Below are positions 1 through 4,255 of a DNA stretch of 6,670 nucleotides, piece after piece. This DNA is from Elusimicrobiota bacterium. GTDB taxonomy: Bacteria; Elusimicrobiota; Elusimicrobia; JACQJN01. The notes beneath the pieces were generated by a model. That model saw nothing but the letters and a program-made list of their open reading frames with translations, was not told the origin of the DNA and made no database searches. Position numbers and translations under genes: made by a program. Where the stretch lies: assembly GCA_016205045.1 (NCBI GenBank), contig JACQJM010000269.1, positions 1 to 6,670 of the forward strand, read 5' to 3'. Each line of letters starts with the position of its first letter. The stretch's first letter is position 1.

Positions 1-9
1 AAAGCCCGA

Positions 10-29
10 CCTGCCTGCCGGCAGGCAGG
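10..29. repeat. Perfect 20-bp GC-rich palindrome
   Basis: CCTGCCTGCCGGCAGGCAGG is a perfect palindrome centred between bases 19 and 20. It lies about 95 bp past the stop of the acetyltransferase gene (minus strand). No T-tract follows on either strand, so it is not a standard intrinsic terminator. The same kind of TGCCTGCCGGCAGGCA core is, from memory, a recurrent interspersed palindrome in some uncultured bacterial genomes; that is not checked here. As RNA it would fold into a cruciform or hairpin after opening a small loop. Confidence 0.7.
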
Positions 30-43
30 GAGGGGCAGCAGTG

Positions 44-98
44 CCGCAGATGGCACCTGCGGTTTCCGAAGAGGCAACTCCAGATAGGTCCCACCTAT
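44..98. other. Two short hairpins downstream of the acetyltransferase gene
   Basis: Bases 44-49 (CCGCAG) pair with 57-62 (CTGCGG) around a 7-nt loop. Bases 84-89 (ATAGGT) pair with 93-98 (ACCTAT) around CCC. Both lie within 80 bp past the stop of the minus-strand acetyltransferase gene, where a transcript end would be expected. Neither is followed by a run of U on the minus strand, so I do not call a terminator; a factor-dependent end or simple chance is possible. Confidence 0.25.
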
Positions 99-122
99 AA
101 ATCCTTATCGATGGATCCGTCC

Positions 123-710
123 TCACTTTTTCCATTCTGTCCTCAATAGACCCCAACACTCCTGATGAATCCAACGTCCATTGAGCTTTTTCTCATCCCG
201 CAGGCTGCCCTCGTAACGGAATCCCACCTTCATCAACACCTTGCGGTATGGCCGGTTGGCGGGATCCATGCGGGCATAAATCCGATGCAGCCCCAAATCC
301 CGAAATCCATACTCACAAAGCACCTTGGCCACCTCGGCCCCATACCCGTGGTTTTGACGATCTGCCCGAATCCACACCCCGAGTCTGGCGCGTGAGGCAT
401 TTCGCGTGGTCAAACGCGTAAGCGCCCCGGCCCCGATGAGTTCCTGAGCGCGTCGATCAAACACCCCAAAATGCTCCGCGAGCCCCTGGGTTTTTTCCTG
501 TGAGGCCCTTTGGACAAACTGCAAACAATCCTGTTGAGAGTGCGCCTCTGAAACCCAATTCAATCTTCGCTTAAGCATTTCCCTGGATTGGTTGACCGCC
601 TCATATAGCCTCGCTGAGTCTGCCTCCTGAAATGGCCGCAAAAAAATCTTGCGCCCAGTCAAAGAGGTGGAGGATTCGATCGCCGCGCCAGAGAATTCTT
701 CAGGGATCAT
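123..710 (-). CDS. GNAT family N-acetyltransferase, RimJ/RimL type
   Basis: Predicted cytoplasmic acetyltransferase that moves an acetyl group from acetyl-CoA to an amine. Relatives include ribosomal-protein N-terminal acetyltransferases and small-molecule or antibiotic acetyltransferases, so the substrate cannot be named. The 195-residue protein has the family plan. LTGRKIFLRPFQEAD (about 17-31) is the typical first strand and helix. A middle strand reads ELIGAGAL (90-97). The acetyl-CoA loop is RADRQNHGYGAEV (115-127), matching R/Q-x-x-G-x-G/A. The late motif ANRPYRKVLMKVGF (151-164) precedes YEG. In that motif the usual N-x-x-S has Tyr instead of Ser. I prefer the ATG at 710; an in-frame TTG at 743 would add 11 residues (MFACLRAKDGG) outside the domain. 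Neither start has a good ribosome site; GGTGGG abuts the ATG. It is the last gene of the left-hand minus-strand group, 220 bp from its upstream neighbour. Confidence 0.88.
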   Translation of the reverse strand: MIPEEFSGAAIESSTSLTGRKIFLRPFQEADSARLYEAVNQSREMLKRRLNWVSEAHSQQDCLQFVQRASQEKTQGLAEHFGVFDRRAQELIGAGALTRLTTRNASRARLGVWIRADRQNHGYGAEVAKVLCEYGFRDLGLHRIYARMDPANRPYRKVLMKVGFRYEGSLRDEKKLNGRWIHQECWGLLRTEWKK

Positions 711-743
711 CCCACCATCTTTTGCCCGTAGGCACGCAAACAA

Positions 744-930
744 ATAAGTTGTGCCAGTCGTAGGGCTATGTTCACAGGAGGAGCATTTTTCTGCTGTTTA
801 ACACTCGTTTCACCTTGCGTGCCTGAGTCCCGATGCAGTAGGTAACGTGAGAGTGGGTGGACAGCGGGAAGAGCAGGCCAAAATGGACCTGGTGATTCGA
901 TTAAACTTAGGACGGGCGAAAGGTGTGGGA
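744..930. other. Intergenic gap with no supported gene
   Basis: This 187-bp stretch lies between the EthD-like gene and the acetyltransferase gene, both on the minus strand. Open frames crossing it have no recognisable domain, no ribosome site and proline- and arginine-rich, shadow-like compositions, so none is called. The only structure seen is a 10-bp inverted repeat, AGGCACGCAA at 730-739 against TTGCGTGCCT at 815-824, with arms 75 bp apart, which could be chance. I find no clear promoter or terminator in it. Confidence 0.5.
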
Positions 931-1251
931 TCATGCCGATACAGGGGTTTCCGTCTCTTCCACAAAGAATATGGAAACGATGTCTCGTGCGAATTGGGGA
1001 ACATCCTTCGCCGCCGTTAAACTCTCGGGAGAGCGCAAAGCTTTCAGCATGACCTCCCTATTCTCGAACTCAAGCTCGGCCAAGAAATAGAAATCGGTGG
1101 TGGAACCCTTAGGAGTCCCTATGACCCTATATAGTTTATAGGCCTTCAAATAAGGGATCTTCTCGGCCAAAGGCTTGTGCTGTTTAAAATAGTACTCCTC
1201 AAACGTTTTTGGATCAGGCGGCTTCCGATATAAGGCTAAAAGCTTAACCAT
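931..1251 (-). CDS. EthD family protein
   Basis: Small 106-residue protein of the EthD family, a dimeric alpha/beta-barrel (ferredoxin-like) fold. The founding member is needed for the ethyl tert-butyl ether degradation system of Rhodococcus, but most members have no known role, so function stays open. The family pattern is clear: MVKLLALYRKPPDPKTFEEYY at the start, then F-x-x-H-K-P-L-A-x-K-I-P (about 23-33), the strand YKLYRVIGTPKG (38-49), the strand FYFLAELEF (54-62), a helix with LKALRSPE (69-76), and a final strand IVSIFFVEE. The family's conserved His is present in QHKPLAEKIP. Length is normal and the gene looks intact. No Shine-Dalgarno precedes the ATG, but TAGAAT lies 9 nt upstream, suggesting a very short or absent leader. 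The gap to the next gene on its upstream side carries the large inverted repeat at 1298-1435. Confidence 0.85.
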   Translation of the reverse strand: MVKLLALYRKPPDPKTFEEYYFKQHKPLAEKIPYLKAYKLYRVIGTPKGSTTDFYFLAELEFENREVMLKALRSPESLTAAKDVPQFARDIVSIFFVEETETPVSA

Positions 1252-1260
1252 ACAATTTGA

Positions 1261-1266
1261 ATTCTA
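1261..1266 (-). promoter_or_regulatory. Candidate -10 element of the EthD-like gene
   Basis: On the minus strand the hexamer TAGAAT (5 of 6 to TATAAT) ends 9 nt before the ATG at 1251. Transcription starting about 7 nt past it would leave a leader of only about 2 nt. No Shine-Dalgarno sequence is present. No good -35 is seen at 16-18 bp: that position falls in an alternating CG tract (1276-1288). The call rests on the -10 alone. Confidence 0.35.
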
Positions 1267-1297
1267 CGATATTCTCGCACGCGCGCGCTAGTAAGGG

Positions 1298-1435
1298 GTC
1301 GCCTTCACTCACTTTGATATTAGGAAAGGGTTGGGATCGGGGTTGCCACTCCAAATGTTAAATGCGTCTCTCGAGAGGTTTTTCTCCGGACAATCCCCGA
1401 CCCCGCCCTTTAGACTTATAGTGAGTGAAATCGAC
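1298..1435. repeat. Large imperfect inverted repeat (~138 bp), MITE-like or structured RNA
   Basis: The two halves fold on each other over almost the whole length. From outside in: GTCG 1298-1301 with CGAC 1432-1435; TTCACTCACT 1304-1313 with AGTGAGTGAA 1420-1429; AAAGGG 1325-1330 with CCCTTT 1406-1411; GGG 1333-1335 with CCC 1402-1404; TCGGGG 1337-1342 with CCCCGA 1395-1400; TTG 1343-1345 with CAA 1391-1393; CC 1346-1347 with GG 1388-1389. That is about 35 base pairs, interrupted by a 2-nt mismatch, an 11/8-nt internal loop and single bulges. The apical part holds a further 10-bp palindrome, CTCTCGAGAG (1368-1377). It fills most of the 220 bp between the Mut7-C stop and the EthD-like start, both on the minus strand. 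No target duplication is evident and no protein is encoded. A non-autonomous mobile element or a folded 3'-UTR are both possible. Confidence 0.75.
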
Positions 1436-1471
1436 AAAGGGAAAATGGGTGGACAAGCTAAGGATGATTTA

Positions 1472-1942
1472 TTATTGAACCTTGGAAAAAAGTGTGCTGA
1501 GCTTGGTCTTGGCATTTTTGACGTGGGTTCCGCGCCAATATAGCTTTCCACAACTGGGACAGCGATGAAACATAGTGCGCAGCTTGCGCACCTTGGGTGG
1601 AATACCGGAAAGTACCTCCTTTCTCTCTGCTTTTACCAAATCCTGATTGCACAATGTGCAGCGGGTCATAAATTTTTTGGGATCCGGCTTAAGTCCAAGT
1701 TCTCTCAAGACTTTGGCCAGCTGATCCTCTAAATGTTGCTCCCTCAGGACCAGCATTTTTAGACCCCTGGCGGGAGCCAATTTGGTATCGCGGGTGAGGA
1801 GTACGCGCCCTTCCCTCAGAGCATCTATCACCATGTCCAGCTCTGCCCGTGGGCCATCGGGAACGATCTTGGCGTCGTAACCCAGCATAATAAGCCACTT
1901 CGCCAGTTGTCCTAACATCCCATCCACCAAAAATTTTGGCAT
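1472..1942 (-). CDS. Mut7-C RNase domain protein with zinc ribbon
   Basis: Predicted cytoplasmic RNase-like protein: a PIN-type nuclease fold followed by a zinc ribbon, the arrangement of the Mut7-C family (named for the C-terminus of the nematode Mut-7 exonuclease). The 156 residues start MPKFLVDGMLGQLAKWLIML (1-20), the family's signature opening with acidic Asp7. VIDALREGRVLLTRDTKLA (38-56) contains the T-R-D motif with Asp52. The ribbon has C-x2-C at Cys95/Cys98 and C-x2-C at Cys128/Cys131, followed by GKLYWRGTHV. These acids are the likely metal-binding site, by family knowledge. Cellular substrates are unknown. Length is typical. I chose ATG 1942 because the domain begins there. A GTG at 1963 would add 7 residues, but it is part of AGGAGGTG and so is unlikely to be the start. 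That purine tract lies 18 nt before the ATG, farther than normal. The gene diverges from the lipoprotein gene. Confidence 0.88.
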   Translation of the reverse strand: MPKFLVDGMLGQLAKWLIMLGYDAKIVPDGPRAELDMVIDALREGRVLLTRDTKLAPARGLKMLVLREQHLEDQLAKVLRELGLKPDPKKFMTRCTLCNQDLVKAERKEVLSGIPPKVRKLRTMFHRCPSCGKLYWRGTHVKNAKTKLSTLFSKVQ

Positions 1943-1956
1943 ATTTTGTTCTCGGC

Positions 1957-1985
1957 GCGACACCTCCTATTATTTTATGTAAAAT
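1957..1985 (+). promoter_or_regulatory. Candidate promoter of the lipoprotein gene
   Basis: GCGACA (1957-1962, 4 of 6 to TTGACA) and TAAAAT (1980-1985, 5 of 6 to TATAAT) are separated by 17 bp. The -10 ends 8 nt before the ATG at 1994, so transcription would begin 1-3 nt from the start codon, giving an essentially leaderless message; no Shine-Dalgarno is present. An alternative pair, TTGTTC (1946-1951) with TATTAT (1968-1973) and a 16-bp spacer, would give a leader of about 14 nt. Confidence 0.4.
1961..1968 (-). promoter_or_regulatory. Displaced Shine-Dalgarno-like AGGAGGTG upstream of the Mut7-C gene
   Basis: Read on the minus strand, AGGAGGTG is a very strong anti-16S match, but it ends 18 nt before the ATG at 1942 instead of the usual 5-9 nt. 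Its last three bases are the in-frame GTG of the longer open frame. Either the spacing is bridged by structure, initiation occurs elsewhere, or the match is incidental. It overlaps the candidate -35 of the divergent lipoprotein promoter. Confidence 0.35.
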
Positions 1986-1993
1986 TATGCCCC

Positions 1994-2689
1994 ATGAGGC
2001 AACCACCGTCCAAAATCATTCCCTGGGTATTACTGATCTTAATCTTCGGATGCGCCGCAAATAATCAGGAAAAACAAACGGAATTGAACTATTTAGATTT
2101 CCCTCCCGGGCTGTTGGAATTAGCTAAAAAGGAGGTGCCAAAATGGTTGGGATTCACAACAGATGCCGCGTTAAGTGCATACGGGTTTAAATCTCGCGAT
2201 GAATTCAAACTCGCCGGTCTCGACAATCCCATTCCCCTCTATGCCCCTAATATAAATTCAACACCCATCCCTTTGTCTGAGATGAAATCGCATCTTTTGA
2301 AAAGAGGGGGAACCTATTACGCTCCCGTTTTAGTTGGATTGAAGCGAGCGAATTGCTTGCTTCAAATATCTCGACCCTCAAGAGAATCAATCCAGGTGGA
2401 CGGAATAGGATTTGAGTGGTTGGCTCAACGCTTAAACATCGCTCAAAAATATGTCGATGCTCTGAGCCCAAAAGGGCATCTAAAGGCTTTGGTTCAAATT
2501 ACCTCTCCCATGATGGACCTGGTTCTTGCTGAGACCGGGTCGGGAAATTCATTCTGGCTGAATTTGACCGGCGGAGACACCATAACTCCCAAGGCTTCCC
2601 GATTACCTCTCTCTGAAGTTCAAAGACTTGTCAGAGAGGCTGGACTTCAACATGAATCCATGCGTCCGGGAGAATTGGGCGGGCGGTAG
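1994..2689 (+). CDS. Putative lipoprotein of unknown function
   Basis: I do not recognise the family. The 231-residue product begins MRQPPSKIIPWVLLILIFGC: a basic start, a hydrophobic core from about residue 8, and a lipobox-like I-F-G-C with Cys20 as the lipidated residue, so it should be exported and anchored in a membrane by signal peptidase II. The mature part is soluble, with no further membrane segment. It has a helical start (FPPGLLELAKKEVPKWLGF), an amphipathic middle, and a polar C-terminus rich in Arg and Gly (GELGGR). A mid-region reading YYAPVLVGLKRANCLLQI resembles beta-strands. One extra Cys follows (in ANCLL). The ATG at 1994 is chosen because the signal peptide starts there; an upstream in-frame TTG at 1946 would place 16 residues before it. 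It has its own candidate promoter and is separated by 42 bp from the thiolase gene, which has a separate promoter. Confidence 0.75.
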   Translation: MRQPPSKIIPWVLLILIFGCAANNQEKQTELNYLDFPPGLLELAKKEVPKWLGFTTDAALSAYGFKSRDEFKLAGLDNPIPLYAPNINSTPIPLSEMKSHLLKRGGTYYAPVLVGLKRANCLLQISRPSRESIQVDGIGFEWLAQRLNIAQKYVDALSPKGHLKALVQITSPMMDLVLAETGSGNSFWLNLTGGDTITPKASRLPLSEVQRLVREAGLQHESMRPGELGGR

Positions 2690-2696
2690 CTTCTAA

Positions 2697-2725
2697 TTGC
2701 TTCTGAAGCAGGTTTCATCTATAAT
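2697..2725 (+). promoter_or_regulatory. Promoter of the thiolase gene, with overlapping palindrome
   Basis: TTGCTT (2697-2702) and a perfect TATAAT (2720-2725) are separated by 17 bp, the optimal spacing. The -10 ends just 6 nt before the ATG at 2732, so the first transcribed base should be at or next to the A of the start codon; there is no Shine-Dalgarno. The -35 is overlapped by a 13-bp palindrome, TGCTTC-T-GAAGCA (2698-2710), and GCTTCT is repeated 10 bp upstream (2689-2694). That placement would suit a repressor operator, which is inference. Confidence 0.65.
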
Positions 2726-2731
2726 AAAAAT

Positions 2732-4084
2732 ATGCAAGCTTACCCCAAGAAAATAGTCCTCTGCGGCGGGGTGCGCACCCCTATCGGCCACATCGCTAAA
2801 TCTCTGGCCCATTTTTCGGCGGAAGAGCTCCTAAAAACCACTTTCCAGGAGCTGATCAAAAGGGTTGCTCTGGATCCCGACAAAATCAGCGGCGTGGTGG
2901 TGGGCTGTGTAGGGCAGTCCTTTTCCGCGCCCAACATCGCCCGCGTGGCGGCGCTCAAGGCCGGGCTCCCCGAAAAAATACAGTCGGTCACGGTCCAGAA
3001 TAACTGCGTTTCCTCTATAGAATCCGTCTCTGCCGCAGCGCGATACATTCTGGCCGGAGAGGGGGACCTCTACATCGCGGGGGGCACGGAAGCCATGTCC
3101 CAGTTTCCTTACAGCCTCAAGGGATCGCGGGACATGCGTCAGTTCCGTTCCCTGGAATCCGTCAAGTCCAAGTGGGGAACCCTGCTACAGGACCCGGAAG
3201 TCGCGGTCATTGATTCCATAGAACAAGGATTGACCGATCCTGTCAAAAACATAAACATGGCCGGCACCGCCGAGGTATGCGCCCAGATCTACGGCATTTC
3301 ACGAGAAGCCCAGGATGCCTACGCTCATGAGAGTTTGCGCCGTTGCATCGAAGGATGGAACAAAAAGTTTTACCCTACGCACGTTTTTCCTTTTCAAAAC
3401 AACGGGGCAGTCGTTTTAGAAAAGGACGAATACCCCTTCTTAAGAGAAGACCTAGTGGCCAAGCCGGAAATGTACGCCAAGGCTCCTTTAGCTTTTGACA
3501 ACTCCAGCTACTCCATCCAAGACTTCTACAATGAATTCGGCCAATACGTAGATGGGAAAAAATACGAGCCGGAGAAAACCAAGGGGACGGTTACCCTTTT
3601 CAACTCCTGCGCCCGCTCGGATGGAGCATCCGCGATCATCGTCACCACCGAAGAAAAAGCTAAAGAACTCAAACTGTCCGTTCTCGCGGAGCTAAAATCC
3701 TGGGGATTCTACGGAAACAACCCGGCCCACATGGGTGTCTCCCCGGCCTTGGCGGCTCCCGTGGCGTTGGAGCGGGCCGCTCTGACCTTCGAACATCTGG
3801 ACCACATTGAACTTCATGAACCTTTTGCCGCTACCGTGCTCTCTATATTCAAGGTGGGGAAAGAACGCTTTCGACACGATTGGGAATCCAAACATAAATC
3901 CGGAGCCTTAAACCCTCATGGGGGGTCCATCGCCATGGGCCATCCCCTGGGAGCCACAGGCATCCGGCTTCTCCTAAACCTTATTTATGCGATGCAGGGA
4001 GATCCTAAATCCCGACACGGCATGATCGCCGCTTGCGCCGGGGGAGGGATGGGCGGCGCATTGATAGTAGAGAAGAGGGGCTAG
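2732..4084 (+). CDS. Thiolase (acetyl-CoA acyltransferase), FadI/HADHB-like subgroup
   Basis: Predicted cytoplasmic thiolase that cleaves 3-oxoacyl-CoA with CoA to acetyl-CoA plus a shortened acyl-CoA, or runs the reverse condensation. The 450 residues match the long-chain FadI/HADHB subgroup (about 430-475) better than short thiolases (about 390). The active site is complete: nucleophile Cys92 in VQNNCVSSIESVS, His362 in LHEPFAA, His404 in GGSIAMGHPLGATG, and Cys435 in AACAGGGMGGALIVE. The oxyanion-loop motif is HEPFA where short-chain thiolases have NEAFA; H-E-A-F is the form in FadI and HADHB. GTVTLFNSCARSDGASA (285-301) is the usual GTVTaxNaSxxxDGA loop. The gene is intact, with its own promoter immediately before the ATG. 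No partner hydratase/dehydrogenase (FadJ type) gene is in view, so membership of a trifunctional complex is unproven. The downstream DUF885 gene is 171 bp away across a structured spacer. Confidence 0.92.
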   Translation: MQAYPKKIVLCGGVRTPIGHIAKSLAHFSAEELLKTTFQELIKRVALDPDKISGVVVGCVGQSFSAPNIARVAALKAGLPEKIQSVTVQNNCVSSIESVSAAARYILAGEGDLYIAGGTEAMSQFPYSLKGSRDMRQFRSLESVKSKWGTLLQDPEVAVIDSIEQGLTDPVKNINMAGTAEVCAQIYGISREAQDAYAHESLRRCIEGWNKKFYPTHVFPFQNNGAVVLEKDEYPFLREDLVAKPEMYAKAPLAFDNSSYSIQDFYNEFGQYVDGKKYEPEKTKGTVTLFNSCARSDGASAIIVTTEEKAKELKLSVLAELKSWGFYGNNPAHMGVSPALAAPVALERAALTFEHLDHIELHEPFAATVLSIFKVGKERFRHDWESKHKSGALNPHGGSIAMGHPLGATGIRLLLNLIYAMQGDPKSRHGMIAACAGGGMGGALIVEKRG

Positions 4085-4097
4085 GGTCCAGCACGCT

Positions 4098-4155
4098 GGG
4101 AGCCTCTGGCTCCCCGGCTGGTACTCGAAGCTCGACTCGCCTCTCTGAGGCTCCC
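4098..4155. repeat. Nested hairpins after the thiolase gene
   Basis: GGGAGCC (4098-4104) pairs with GGCTCCC (4108-4114) around TCT, and GCCTC (4139-4143) pairs with GAGGC (4147-4151), again around TCT. The same left arm also pairs perfectly over 9 bp with a later arm: GGGAGCCTC (4098-4106) with GAGGCTCCC (4147-4155). The two foldings exclude each other. No U-tract follows either, so a canonical terminator is not supported. It begins 14 nt past the thiolase stop and could protect or end that transcript, or be a degenerate repeat. Confidence 0.5.
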
Positions 4156-4191
4156 ATCGTCCCTGAGCTCCGCGAGGGGGCTGCGAAGGGT

Positions 4192-4248
4192 GCTGGGGAT
4201 TGGGGACTAGTAAATTCCTACCAGCCTCCAGTCTCTAGCCTCCAGCCC
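4192..4248. repeat. Heptad array in inverted orientation
   Basis: The right half is four consecutive 7-bp units: CCAGCCT (4221-4227), CCAGTCT (4228-4234), CTAGCCT (4235-4241), CCAGCCC (4242-4248). The left half carries the complementary form: GCTGGGG (4192-4198), ATTGGGG (4199-4205), ACTAGTA (4206-4212). The two halves can pair partly (for example GCTGGGG with CCAGCCC, ACTAG with CTAG). No protein is encoded. The array ends 7 bp before the ATG of the DUF885 gene, where a ribosome site would normally be. Confidence 0.65.
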
Positions 4249-4255
4249 CAAACAA

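Noticed and set aside
730..824. 10-bp inverted repeat AGGCACGCAA / TTGCGTGCCT
   Set aside because: Arms are 75 bp apart with no extended pairing; about one such match is expected by chance in a window of this size.
707..1004. Minus-strand open frames across the 744-930 gap
   Set aside because: They overlap the EthD-like and acetyltransferase genes out of frame, are rich in Pro and Arg, and show no domain or ribosome site.
1331..1543. Plus-strand open frame of 70 codons
   Set aside because: It runs through the large inverted repeat and then antisense to the Mut7-C gene, with no ribosome site and no recognisable domain.
4192..4248. CRISPR-like array
   Set aside because: Units are 7 bp, directly adjacent and without spacers.
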